A DNA stretch of 64,000 bases from NCBI GenBank assembly GCA_014584605.1, contig JACTMO010000059.1:35911-99910 (forward strand), in the 5' to 3' direction. Below are positions 8,468-16,893 of this stretch, piece after piece (position 1 is the first letter of the stretch; each line of letters starts with the position of its first letter). A program made the translations under genes and the position numbers. A model generated the notes under the pieces. The model saw nothing but the letters and a program-made list of their open reading frames with translations. It was not told the DNA's origin and did not search any database. The stretch comes from Bacteroidota bacterium (GTDB lineage: Bacteria > Bacteroidota > Bacteroidia > Flavobacteriales_F > PHOS-HE28).

Positions 8468-9769
8468 ATGAAGCACATCTTCCCGGGCCGCTCGTGGTTG
8501 CTGGTGGTCGTGGCCGCCCTGGGCTACTTCGTGGACATCTACGACCTGGTGCTCTTCAACGTGGTGAAGCGCGAGAGCCTGGAGCACATCCTGGGCGCAG
8601 GCGACGCGCGCATCCGCGATGTGGGCATCGACCTGTTCAACTGGCAGATGCTGGGCATGCTGGTGGGCGGGGTGCTGTGGGGGGTGTGGGGCGATCGGAA
8701 GGGCCGCATCACGGTGCTCTTCGGAAGCATTCTCCTGTACAGCGCTGCGAACGTGGCCAACGCCTTCACCTTCGACCTGACGTGGTACGCCGTGGTCCGG
8801 TTCATCGCCGGGGTGGGCCTGGCGGGCGAACTGGGGGCGGGCATCACGCTGATCACCGAGACCATGCCCCGCGACAAGCGCGGCTACGGCACGCTCATCG
8901 TGGTCACCTTCGGTGCATTGGGCGCGGTGTTCGCCGCGGAGGTGGCCGACCAGGGCGCCTGGTTCGGACGGCTGTGGACCGCCCTCACCGGCCGGGAACT
9001 GATGAGCTGGCAGGTCACCTACCTGGTGGGCGGGTTGATGGGGCTGGTGCTGCTGGTGCTGCGGGTGGGTGCGCTGGAGAGCGGGCTGTTCCAGGGGATG
9101 CGCCATCGCCCGGTGCGCCGGGGCGACCTGCGGATGCTGTTCAACGACCGCGACCGGTTCCTGCGGTACCTGGGCTGCATCCTGATCGGGTTGCCTGTAT
9201 GGTATGTCGTCGGGGTGCTGGTGAACCTCAGCCAGGATGTCTTCGTGCCCGAGCTGGGCATCGACACCGGCGCACTGGACGCCGACGGACTGAAGCACAT
9301 CAACGGGCAGGCGATCAAGTACGCCTACATTGGTCTGAGCGTCGGCGACCTGCTGAGCGGGCTGCTGAGCCAGCTGCTCCGCAGCCGGCGCAAGGTGATC
9401 CTGCTCTACCTCGGTGCCAACCTGGTGCTGACGCTGGTGTTCCTCTTCGGCATGCGCGGGGCGAGCATCGCGGCCTATTACTGGATGTGCCTGGCCCTGG
9501 GGACCGCCACGGGCTACTGGGTCATCTTCGTCACCGTGGCCGGTGAGCAGTTCGGCACCAACATCCGCAGCACGGTGGCCACCACCACGCCCAACTTCGT
9601 GCGCGGGGCCGTGATGCCCATCACCAATACGTTCAAGTTCCTGGCCGTTCCCCTGGGCAATGTCACGGGCGCACTGGTGGTGGGCCTGCTGTGCATCGGC
9701 GTGGCTTTCTGGGCCACCTTCCGCGTGCGGGAGACCTTCGAGGCGGACATGGACTTCGTGGAGGAGTGA
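8468..9769 (+). CDS. MFS transporter
   Basis: 433 residues with about twelve hydrophobic segments in two sets of six, separated by a hydrophilic loop around residues 195-225 (MRHRPVRRGDLRMLFNDRDR). The MFS signature between helices 2 and 3 is present (GVLWGVWGDRKGRITVLFGS), as is the RFIAGVGLAGELGAG stretch of helix 4-5, which resembles sugar/metabolite:proton symporters. A substrate cannot be named: the immediate neighbours (SdiA-regulated propeller, MurQ) suggest but do not prove uptake of a cell-wall sugar or organic acid. The ATG at 8468 was chosen because MKHIFPGRSW leads directly into helix 1. Ends in an acidic cytoplasmic tail. Confidence 0.85.
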   Translation: MKHIFPGRSWLLVVVAALGYFVDIYDLVLFNVVKRESLEHILGAGDARIRDVGIDLFNWQMLGMLVGGVLWGVWGDRKGRITVLFGSILLYSAANVANAFTFDLTWYAVVRFIAGVGLAGELGAGITLITETMPRDKRGYGTLIVVTFGALGAVFAAEVADQGAWFGRLWTALTGRELMSWQVTYLVGGLMGLVLLVLRVGALESGLFQGMRHRPVRRGDLRMLFNDRDRFLRYLGCILIGLPVWYVVGVLVNLSQDVFVPELGIDTGALDADGLKHINGQAIKYAYIGLSVGDLLSGLLSQLLRSRRKVILLYLGANLVLTLVFLFGMRGASIAAYYWMCLALGTATGYWVIFVTVAGEQFGTNIRSTVATTTPNFVRGAVMPITNTFKFLAVPLGNVTGALVVGLLCIGVAFWATFRVRETFEADMDFVEE

Positions 9770-9936
9770 GCCTCAGCGCCTGTTCGGGATCTCTTCAAAC
9801 CCGTCCCTCGGTCCCTTTTCCGTCCATGCTGCGCCTGAACATGATCCCGTAGACACCGCTACGCGATGATCTTCAGGCTGTGCCTGACCGAAAACTGGCC
9901 TCAAGGTCCTTCGTTCAGGAGATCCCGGACAGGCTC

Positions 9937-10743
9937 TCAGGCCCGGCCCGCCTCGATGGCGCGGCGTACGCTGCCGTGCCGTTTCAGCAGGGCGTTGGCC
10001 TCCTCGTACCCCACGCCCAGGCCGTCCATCACCATGCGCGTGCCGCGGTCGATGAGCTTCACGTTGCTCAGCTGCATGTCCACCATGCGGTTGCCCTTCA
10101 CACGGCCCAGGCCGATCATCACCGCGGTGCTGATCATGTTCAGCACGAGCTTCTGGGCGGTGCCGCTCTTCATGCGCGTGCTCCCGGTGACGAACTCGGG
10201 CCCCACGACGACCACGATGGGGTGGTCGCTCACTGCGGTGATCGGGGCGCCCGGGTTGCAGGTGATGCAGGCCGTGAGGATGCCGTGCCGTCGGCACGCC
10301 TCCAGGGCTCCCACCACATAGGGCGTGCCTCCGCTGGCGGCGATGCCCACCACTGTGTCATCGGCGCCCACGGCGTGCTCGGCGAGGTCCTTCCAGCCCT
10401 GCTCCCGGTCGTCCTCGGCGAATTCCACCGCCTTGCGGATGGCGCTGTCGCCACCGGCGATGAGGCCCACCACCAGGCCGTGGGGCACCCCGAAGGTGGG
10501 CGGGCATTCGCTGGCGTCCACGATGCCCAGCCGCCCGCTGGTGCCCGCGCCCAGGTAGAAGAGCCGCCCGCCGCGCCGCATGCGCACCACGATGGCATCC
10601 ACCAGGGCGCCGATAGCGGGCAGCACGCGGTGCACGGCCTCGGGCACCCGCCGGTCCTCCGTGTTGATGTGGCCCAGCAGCTCGGCGGTGCTCATGTGCT
10701 CCAGGCCGTCGTACAGCGATGGGCTTTCGGTGATCCTCTCCAT
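9937..10743 (-). CDS. murQ: N-acetylmuramic acid 6-phosphate etherase
   Basis: 268 residues. MurQ removes the D-lactyl ether from N-acetylmuramate 6-phosphate to give N-acetylglucosamine 6-phosphate in cell-wall sugar recycling. The sequence is a single SIS domain with family hallmarks: RLFYLGAGTSGRLGIVDASECPPTFG (about residues 60-85, containing the catalytic Glu of DASEC), GGDSAIRKAVEFAED, GIAASGGTPYV, and GSTRMKSGTAQKLVLNMIST. It is somewhat shorter than the usual ~300 residues because the C-terminal end is short. The ATG at 10743 (MERITES) fits family N-termini. No MurK/AmgK or muramate transporter gene adjoins it, although an MFS transporter lies 170 bp away on the other strand. The esterase-like gene lies upstream in the same direction, separated by a hairpin. 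Confidence 0.93.
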   Translation of the reverse strand: MERITESPSLYDGLEHMSTAELLGHINTEDRRVPEAVHRVLPAIGALVDAIVVRMRRGGRLFYLGAGTSGRLGIVDASECPPTFGVPHGLVVGLIAGGDSAIRKAVEFAEDDREQGWKDLAEHAVGADDTVVGIAASGGTPYVVGALEACRRHGILTACITCNPGAPITAVSDHPIVVVVGPEFVTGSTRMKSGTAQKLVLNMISTAVMIGLGRVKGNRMVDMQLSNVKLIDRGTRMVMDGLGVGYEEANALLKRHGSVRRAIEAGRA

Positions 10744-10786
10744 GGCCGCACAAAGGTGGGCCTTGCACCGGTACGCACCTAACGGA

Positions 10787-10812
10787 GCGGGCCGCCCCGA
10801 AGGACGGCCCGC
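10787..10812 (-). terminator. Hairpin between the esterase-like gene and murQ
   Basis: Perfect 8-bp inverted repeat GCGGGCCG / CGGCCCGC with a 10-nt loop, about 20 bp past the esterase-like stop. No clear T-run follows, so it may terminate or attenuate. Confidence 0.4.
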
Positions 10813-10832
10813 CACCTCATCGGGGACCCGGT

Positions 10833-12614
10833 TCAGTTGAACGCGATGCGCCGCACGGCACGGCCGTCCGCGAACTCCAGCGTGAGGAAGTACGCACCAC
10901 CGTCCAGGGCGCCGCGCTCCAGCACGATCACGTCGCTGTTCACGGTGCTGTTCCGCACCAGCCGTCCATCGGGCGCGTGCAGGGTGTAGCTCAGCACCCG
11001 GCCTGCCGGGCTGCTGATCCGCACGGCGTCGTTGGCCGGGTTGGGCGCGATCACCAGCGCGGCGGCGGCTGCGGGTTCGGCGATGCCGACCGGCTGACCC
11101 ACACAGGCGCAGTTCGCCGTCCAGGTGTCGTTGATGGTGTTCACGTCGCCGTCGTCACAGGGCTGGCCCGGCATGTCGGGACCGTCGATCACACCAAGGC
11201 AGTCCGGCGTGCCCAGGCTGCAGGGACCGAGCTGCAGGGCGCAGACGATGCGCGGGTTCATGTAGCCCATCACCGTGTCCAGGTAGGCCCGGCCCTTGGT
11301 GCCGCTCATGTCGGGGTTGCTGGCCAGGCTGGCCTGGTGCGTGGTGATGTTCAGGCCCGGGATCACGTCCTGGGCATCCGGGCTGTTGGGGTCCCACCAC
11401 TGCCACGGGCTGGCTTCGTCCTTGGCCGGGGCCGGCCAGCGGGGACGCACCACGGGGAAGAGACCCTCGGCACCGGCGGAGATGGTGACGTTGTCCAGGG
11501 TCTGGCCGTAAAGCGATCGGGCCCGCGCGGTGTAGGGGTCGTTGGTCATGTTGGCGAAAACGTCCTGGTTGCCCAGGTCATTGGCCCAAGGGATGAAGTA
11601 GTTGCTCCCCGGGACATCCACAACGGGGCCGTTGGTGGTGGGCACGATGACGATACCGTAAGTGAACGGAGCATAGGGATCGAACACGGTGTGGAACGCG
11701 ACCATGGGCACATCCCCCTGCTCGAGCCAGGTGGTGTCCGCCAGGGCACCGCCCATGTTCACGCAGAAGTGGGTCTCATGATCGAAGCCGTTCGGGCGGT
11801 AGAGCGTGAGCTGGCCGTTGAGACCGGACAGGTTGCCCACCTTGTTGGTGTCCACATAGCTGGAGTCGGGCGGGAAGGGGCCGTTCGGGTCGAACTTGTC
11901 CACGAAGAGCTCCGAAGGCTTGTCCAGGGTGGAGTGTGCCAGGGCGATGTAGCCGCCGGTGCCCTCCCCAAGGACCACGATCTTGTCCGGGTCGATGCCG
12001 TAGGTGTTGGCGCCCGCCGCCTCGGCCTTGTTGTGCCGCACGCACTGGCGCACGTCGTGGATGGCGCGGTAGATGGCGTTGAGCAGCTGTCCCCGGCGCT
12101 CCTCCTCGGTGGGGGCCAGCGGGTTCCAGCCCAGGCGGTAGCTCATGCTCACGGCCACATAGCCGCGACGGGCCATGCGCTTGCACACCTCCACCGCGCA
12201 GCTGTCGGTGCGCGTCCCGGTGGGGCTTCCGTTGCCGGGGTAGCCCGGGGGAAGGGCGTTGCCCGTGTGGACGTACAGCACCATCGGTCGCTGGGCCGCC
12301 GTGTCCACCACCTGGTCGGGCTCATAGACGTCCATCCGCAGGTTGGTGACCTTCACGGCCGTGCTGCCGTCGAACGGATCGAAGAAGGGGGTCGGGATGG
12401 GTTGCTGCGTGCTCACCAGCGTCTGCAGCTGCATCACCTCCGCCGGCACGTTGGGGCTGGCGAAGTTGCTGGTCAGGAAGTCGATGTTGGTGCCGAAGAG
12501 CACGTTGGAGGTGATCACCACCTGCGCGTCGGTGAACACCTCGTCGATGTATCGTTGCTGCGCCGTGGCCACCACCGGCAGGCCGAGCAGGAGCAAGGGT
12601 AGGGTTCGTTTCAT
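10833..12614 (-). CDS. Secreted alpha/beta-hydrolase (carboxylesterase-like), T9SS type A sorting domain, atypical nucleophile site
   Basis: 593 residues with a signal peptide (MKRTLPLLLLGLPVVATAQQ). The middle is an alpha/beta-hydrolase: VLYVHTGNALPPGYPG resembles an oxyanion region, RRGYVAVSMSYRLGWN is a typical strand-helix pair, and YRAIHDVRQCVRHNK precedes DKIVVLGEGTGGYIALAH. That last element is where family members carry G-x-S-x-G; here it reads G-E-G-T-G, so the usual Ser is replaced by Gly. A Cys-rich linker (around residue 500, CDDGDVNTINDTW) precedes a type A sorting domain (IAPNPANDAVRI to GGAYFLTLEF). The protein is thus probably surface-exposed or secreted. It may be an inactive or divergent hydrolase. 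It lies downstream of the TonB receptor gene and may share its transcript. Confidence 0.7.
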   Translation of the reverse strand: MKRTLPLLLLGLPVVATAQQRYIDEVFTDAQVVITSNVLFGTNIDFLTSNFASPNVPAEVMQLQTLVSTQQPIPTPFFDPFDGSTAVKVTNLRMDVYEPDQVVDTAAQRPMVLYVHTGNALPPGYPGNGSPTGTRTDSCAVEVCKRMARRGYVAVSMSYRLGWNPLAPTEEERRGQLLNAIYRAIHDVRQCVRHNKAEAAGANTYGIDPDKIVVLGEGTGGYIALAHSTLDKPSELFVDKFDPNGPFPPDSSYVDTNKVGNLSGLNGQLTLYRPNGFDHETHFCVNMGGALADTTWLEQGDVPMVAFHTVFDPYAPFTYGIVIVPTTNGPVVDVPGSNYFIPWANDLGNQDVFANMTNDPYTARARSLYGQTLDNVTISAGAEGLFPVVRPRWPAPAKDEASPWQWWDPNSPDAQDVIPGLNITTHQASLASNPDMSGTKGRAYLDTVMGYMNPRIVCALQLGPCSLGTPDCLGVIDGPDMPGQPCDDGDVNTINDTWTANCACVGQPVGIAEPAAAAALVIAPNPANDAVRISSPAGRVLSYTLHAPDGRLVRNSTVNSDVIVLERGALDGGAYFLTLEFADGRAVRRIAFN

Positions 12615-12641
12615 GTGTGTCCTTGGTTTTGGAACTGGTTC

Positions 12642-12649
12642 CGAAGTTA
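12642..12649 (-). promoter_or_regulatory. -7-like element TAACTTCG before the esterase-like gene
   Basis: Minus-strand TAACTTCG lies 28 nt upstream of the start at 12614, matching TAnnTTTG with one change. It suggests that the gene can be transcribed on its own. Confidence 0.35.
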
Positions 12650-12719
12650 GGGAGTAGGCGGCAATGTGCCGACCACCGGACGAAAATGGCCGGGGTGCGA
12701 TGGCCCCGGGCCGGGTCCG

Positions 12720-15680
12720 TCACCGGCGGTCCAGCTCGTAGATCAGTTGCAGGTAGCCCAGGCGCCCCACGGCGGGCCCGCCATGGACCAGGTACACGCT
12801 GTTGTTCCACATGCGGTCCATCCGTTCCTCGTCCGGCACCTGCTCGTCCAGCAGCGGGACGATCCCGAACAGGTTGCTGCATCCCAGCTTCACGGTGAGC
12901 CCGGGCTTGGGGAACTTCACGTTCACCTGCACGTCCACCATGTCGTAGCTGGGGATCGTGCCGGTGAACTGGGGCGAGCCCTCGAAGGTGAAGCCTTCCA
13001 CGAACTTGTAGTTGATGCCGAAGCCCAGGTCGCGCCGGTCGGTCCAGGGGATCCGCAGGTCGTGCCCGGTGAAGCCCACGTTGAACTTGTTGAGCGGGGT
13101 GTTGAAGGCGGGGATGATGGGGTCGTCCGCCCCAGCGGTCAGACGGTTGTAGCTGTAGTTCACGCTGTAGGTCATCCGCTTGCGGTAATAGTTGAGCCCG
13201 GCATTGGCGCCCACGGTGCGCACGGTGCTGGTGCTGTTGGCCGCCACGCGGTACACCTGCAGCTCGATGGGGAACCCGTTGATCGGGTCGAAGCTGCCGT
13301 CGATGCCGATCAGGTAGCCGATGAAGTCCGTGTACCAGCTGGTGTACCCGCTGAGGTCCAGGTAGAACTTCTCCTTGAGCGTGCCCCGGTACCCGGCCTC
13401 CAGGGTGAGCACCTTCTCGGGGCGCACCCGGTCCACGTTGAAGTAGCGCAGGCGGTCCAGGCCGGAGAGCAGGGAGGAGGAGGAGCGGTAGTCGTTGAAG
13501 CTCTCGATGGTGACCAGGCTGTCGCGGCCGGCCTCGAACTGGCCTTCGATGTTGCCCAGCAGGATGGCCCGGCCCACGTTGTAGTACAGGTACTGGTCGG
13601 CCAGCGTTGGGTTGCGCACGCCACGGCCCATGCTCACGCGCAGCACGTGCTCGGGGCCCGGCATGTACACCGCGCTCAGGGCGGGCGATACCTGCGGTTC
13701 GAAGTTCTGGTTCTTGTCCACCCGCACGGTCAGGGCCAGCCGCACCTTGTCCTGCGCGAACTTCTTCTCGATGCCGGCGTACCCGCCCACTTCCCAATTG
13801 GTGATGACCACGTCCGCCGTGTCCTTGAAGATGGTGCCCGCACTGTTGGGCCGGTACAACCTGCCGTTGGCGCCCACGGTGATCTCGGCGAACTTCGGTT
13901 TGAAGCGGTACTCGCCCATGGCGTGGTAGAGCGCCGAGCGGTCGTAGAACAGGGTGCCGCCCTCGGTGAAACGGCGCGACCGGATGTCGGCGAGCTTTTC
14001 GTTGAAACGGTCGGTGCCGACCACGTACACGGGGTCCAGCGCATTGTCGTTCATGTGGCCGATGCTGTCCGCGACCATCTGATGATAGCCGTTGAACAGG
14101 TCGGTGTGGGAGGCGACGAACTGCGCCAGGTAGGCATCGTACTCCTCGGAGGTGGAGGCCACACCCTGGTTGAAGGCTTCGATGTCCGTGAGGTATTCCG
14201 GCACCGTGGCGTTCATCAGCGGTTTGATCCAGGTCTCCCACAGGGTGAAGTAGCGGACGTTCCACTCCGGGGTGGGCCCGCTGGCCTCCTGCAGGCGCAG
14301 GCCCGTGGTGTAGATGTCGTAGGTGGTCCCGGCATCCTCGTGCGTCACATAGGTGCGGAAGTGCCATCGCCCTTCCTGGCGGAGCTCGAGGCGGTGCTGG
14401 AAGAACTGGACCCCCTCCAGGCGGTAGCGGTTGTCCCCCTGGTACACGGTGCTGCCGGTGCTGTAGTTGGTGGCCAGCTGCACCTCCACACTGTCCGTGA
14501 GGCGGTAGTGCAGGCTCAGGCCGGCCTTCACGTTGCGTGTGTCGTAGTCCACCAGGTCCTCCTCGCGGTAGCCCGGACGCAGGAAGAGCCCCAGCCCGGG
14601 GTATTGCTTGCGCGCAAAGAGGGTGTTGCTGAAATCGTTGTTCACCGTCACCCACTCGTCGCCGTAACTGTTCACCGCGTCGTAGCGGCCGGGGTTGTCC
14701 ACACCGGTGGGGCTGTTGCTGGTGGGCGCGAGGTTCGTGGCGTACCAGTCCTCGGCGCGCATGGCGAACAGGTTCAGCTTGTACGCGAAGCGCTCGCGGC
14801 CTGCGCGGTCCTTGAAGACCTGGGCCCAGCGCACGCAACCCTCCAGCAGGTCGCGTTCACCCACCTTGGCGCACACGCTCAGCCCGGGGAAGGCCCACGG
14901 GCTCTTGGTGGTCATCTGGATCACCCCGTTGAAGGCCCCCGGGCCGTAGAAGGCGCTGCTGGCCCCCGCGATCACGTCCACCTTCATCACGTCCAGGTCG
15001 CTGGCCCCAAGGAAGTTGCCCAGGCTGAAGTTGAGCCCGGGGCTCTGGTTGTCCACGCCGTCGATCAGCTGCAGGCTGCGCACGGGGCTGGTGCTGTTGA
15101 AGCCGCGCGTGTTGATCACCTTGAACCCGAGGCTCGCGGCCGTCATGTCCACGCCTTTCAAGGTACCCAGGCTTTCGTAGAAGTCGCCGCTGGGCGCTTC
15201 GCGGATGGCGATGACGTCCATGCTCTCCACGGTGAGCGGGGCCTGCTTCTGCTTCTCGCCGATCCGGCTCCCCACCACCTCGGCCTCCCGCAGCAGCACC
15301 TGGTCCGCGCTCAACCGGGCCTTGATCTCCTGGTCCGGGATCCGCACCTCCAGCTCTATGTCGGTGAAGCCCACGTAACTGATCTGCAGCACGTACGGCG
15401 GCAGCTCGTTGACCGGCAGTTCGAAGCGGCCTTCAAGGTCCGTCTGGGTCACGTTCTTCGTTCCCTTCAAGGTCACCGTGGCACCGATGAGGGTCTCGCC
15501 GCTGGCGGCATCGCTCACCACCCCGCGCAGCCTGTACTGCTGCGCCGTGCCGCACAGCGGAAGCAGCAGCGCGATGGCCAGGAGCGGATGGAAGGCGCGC
15601 CCACAGGCGGCGCCGAGGACCTGCAGCGGCAACGACGGCTGTTCCGTCGGCCGCACGGTGCGGTGGGGGATGGAGCGCAT
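12720..15680 (-). CDS. TonB-dependent outer-membrane receptor with carboxypeptidase-regulatory-like N-domain
   Basis: 986 residues from ATG 15680. After a basic N-terminal stretch and a hydrophobic segment (LLAIALLLPLCGTAQQ) comes a CarboxypepD_reg-like domain (LRGVVSDAASGETLIGATV, TDLEGRFEL), then a plug domain (GFKVINTRGFNSTSPVRSLQLIDGVDNQ, VDVIAGASSAFYGPGAFNGVIQM) and a C-terminal beta-barrel of ~700 residues with many aromatic-ended strands. This is the SusC/CirA-like layout of energy-coupled uptake or surface assembly in Bacteroidota. No SusD gene follows, so a glycan role is not supported; the next gene is the secreted esterase-like protein. The substrate is unknown. The hydrophobic segment begins unusually late (about residue 30); an internal start is possible. 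Confidence 0.88.
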   Translation of the reverse strand: MRSIPHRTVRPTEQPSLPLQVLGAACGRAFHPLLAIALLLPLCGTAQQYRLRGVVSDAASGETLIGATVTLKGTKNVTQTDLEGRFELPVNELPPYVLQISYVGFTDIELEVRIPDQEIKARLSADQVLLREAEVVGSRIGEKQKQAPLTVESMDVIAIREAPSGDFYESLGTLKGVDMTAASLGFKVINTRGFNSTSPVRSLQLIDGVDNQSPGLNFSLGNFLGASDLDVMKVDVIAGASSAFYGPGAFNGVIQMTTKSPWAFPGLSVCAKVGERDLLEGCVRWAQVFKDRAGRERFAYKLNLFAMRAEDWYATNLAPTSNSPTGVDNPGRYDAVNSYGDEWVTVNNDFSNTLFARKQYPGLGLFLRPGYREEDLVDYDTRNVKAGLSLHYRLTDSVEVQLATNYSTGSTVYQGDNRYRLEGVQFFQHRLELRQEGRWHFRTYVTHEDAGTTYDIYTTGLRLQEASGPTPEWNVRYFTLWETWIKPLMNATVPEYLTDIEAFNQGVASTSEEYDAYLAQFVASHTDLFNGYHQMVADSIGHMNDNALDPVYVVGTDRFNEKLADIRSRRFTEGGTLFYDRSALYHAMGEYRFKPKFAEITVGANGRLYRPNSAGTIFKDTADVVITNWEVGGYAGIEKKFAQDKVRLALTVRVDKNQNFEPQVSPALSAVYMPGPEHVLRVSMGRGVRNPTLADQYLYYNVGRAILLGNIEGQFEAGRDSLVTIESFNDYRSSSSLLSGLDRLRYFNVDRVRPEKVLTLEAGYRGTLKEKFYLDLSGYTSWYTDFIGYLIGIDGSFDPINGFPIELQVYRVAANSTSTVRTVGANAGLNYYRKRMTYSVNYSYNRLTAGADDPIIPAFNTPLNKFNVGFTGHDLRIPWTDRRDLGFGINYKFVEGFTFEGSPQFTGTIPSYDMVDVQVNVKFPKPGLTVKLGCSNLFGIVPLLDEQVPDEERMDRMWNNSVYLVHGGPAVGRLGYLQLIYELDRR

Positions 15681-15747
15681 CGGTGGGGTGCGCACAAGAT
15701 AGGGGGATGGTCCTTTCGCACTTTTGTGACCGTCCATCATCGCACCC

Positions 15748-16848
15748 ATGCGCCCGCTCGTCCTGCCAACCCTTGCCTTCCTGATCAGCACCGTGTGCGC
15801 CGCGCAGTTGCGGCCGGGTTTCGACCAGGCCGAATACCTCGAGCTGCTCCGCGTGTACGCCACCCAGGGCGACACGGTGGTGGGGGACGACCGCCTGCCG
15901 CCCCCCGAGCGCTTCACCCTGACGTGGCGCAGCCCCGTGGTGGGCCTGGACAACCGGTGGGACCTGTACACCGATGGCCGGGGCACGGCGGCCGTGGTGG
16001 TGCGTGGCACCACCGGCGCACTCACCAGCTGGATGGAGAACTTCTACGCCGTGCTGGTGCCCGCACAAGGCAGCCTGGACCTGGACGGCGATGGTCCTTT
16101 CAGCTACGTGCTGAGCGACGATCCGCGTGCGTGCGTCCACCTGGGCTGGCTCATCGGCCTGGGCCATCTGCAGCGCAGCATCCTACCGAAGCTCGATTCG
16201 CTCCACGCCGCAGGCACCCGCCAGGTGCTGATCACCGGGCACAGCCAGGGAGGGGCCATCGCCTACCTGCTCACGGCCCATCTGTGGCACCTGCGCGATG
16301 CCGGACGCCTGCCCGGGGACCTTCAGTTCAAGACCTACTGCAGCGCCGCGCCCAAGCCGGGCAACCTGCCCTTCGCCTATGGCTACGAGGCCACCTGCGG
16401 CCAGGGCTGGGCGGTGAACGTGGTGAACAGCGCCGATTGGGTGCCCGAGGTGCCCATGACCGTGCAGACCGTGGACGACTTCAGCCCGGTGAACCCGTTC
16501 AGGGATGCCCGCAAGGCCATCCGCAAGCTGCCCTTCCCGCAGGACATCGCCCTGGGGCGCATGTACGGCAAGCTGGACCGCTCCACCCGCCGGGCCCGCC
16601 GTCGCCTGCACCGCGTGCTGGGCCGCACCCTGGGCAAGCTGGCCGCCCGCGCGATGCCCGGCTACACCGCCCCGGCGATGCCCGAGGGGGCCCACTTCGT
16701 GCGCACCGGGCCCACCGTGGTGCTGCGGCCCGATGCGGCCTACCGTGCGCAGCGACCGGACGACCCCAAGCGCGTGTTCATGCACCACATGCTCGGCCCG
16801 TACTACGACCTGGCCTTGCGCCTGGCCCCGGTGACGGATGTGCCCTGA
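15748..16848 (+). CDS. Exported class 3 lipase-like hydrolase
   Basis: 366 residues with a signal peptide (MRPLVLPTLAFLISTVCAAQ). The lipase class 3 fold is shown by AAVVVRGTTG (oxyanion region, about residues 81-90) and VLITGHSQGGAIAYLL, the nucleophile elbow with Ser near residue 166. A later NSADWVPEVP is a good place for the catalytic Asp, and FMHHMLGPYY near the C-terminus for the catalytic His. The stretch YCSAAPKPGNLPFAYGYE also fits the family. The basic segment RSTRRARRRLHR around residues 275-287 is unusual. The substrate is unknown (acylglycerol or phospholipid). Divergently transcribed from the TonB receptor gene with 67 bp between starts. Confidence 0.8.
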   Translation: MRPLVLPTLAFLISTVCAAQLRPGFDQAEYLELLRVYATQGDTVVGDDRLPPPERFTLTWRSPVVGLDNRWDLYTDGRGTAAVVVRGTTGALTSWMENFYAVLVPAQGSLDLDGDGPFSYVLSDDPRACVHLGWLIGLGHLQRSILPKLDSLHAAGTRQVLITGHSQGGAIAYLLTAHLWHLRDAGRLPGDLQFKTYCSAAPKPGNLPFAYGYEATCGQGWAVNVVNSADWVPEVPMTVQTVDDFSPVNPFRDARKAIRKLPFPQDIALGRMYGKLDRSTRRARRRLHRVLGRTLGKLAARAMPGYTAPAMPEGAHFVRTGPTVVLRPDAAYRAQRPDDPKRVFMHHMLGPYYDLALRLAPVTDVP

Positions 16849-16881
16849 CCGGCCCGCGGCCCTCCGACCCGTTCGCATCAG

Positions 16882-16889
16882 TAGCTTGC
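16882..16889 (+). promoter_or_regulatory. -7-like element TAGCTTGC before the beta-CASP gene
   Basis: Plus-strand TAGCTTGC ends 4 nt before the ATG at 16894, in the same close position as other candidate elements in this window. Confidence 0.25.
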
Positions 16890-16893
16890 ACCC

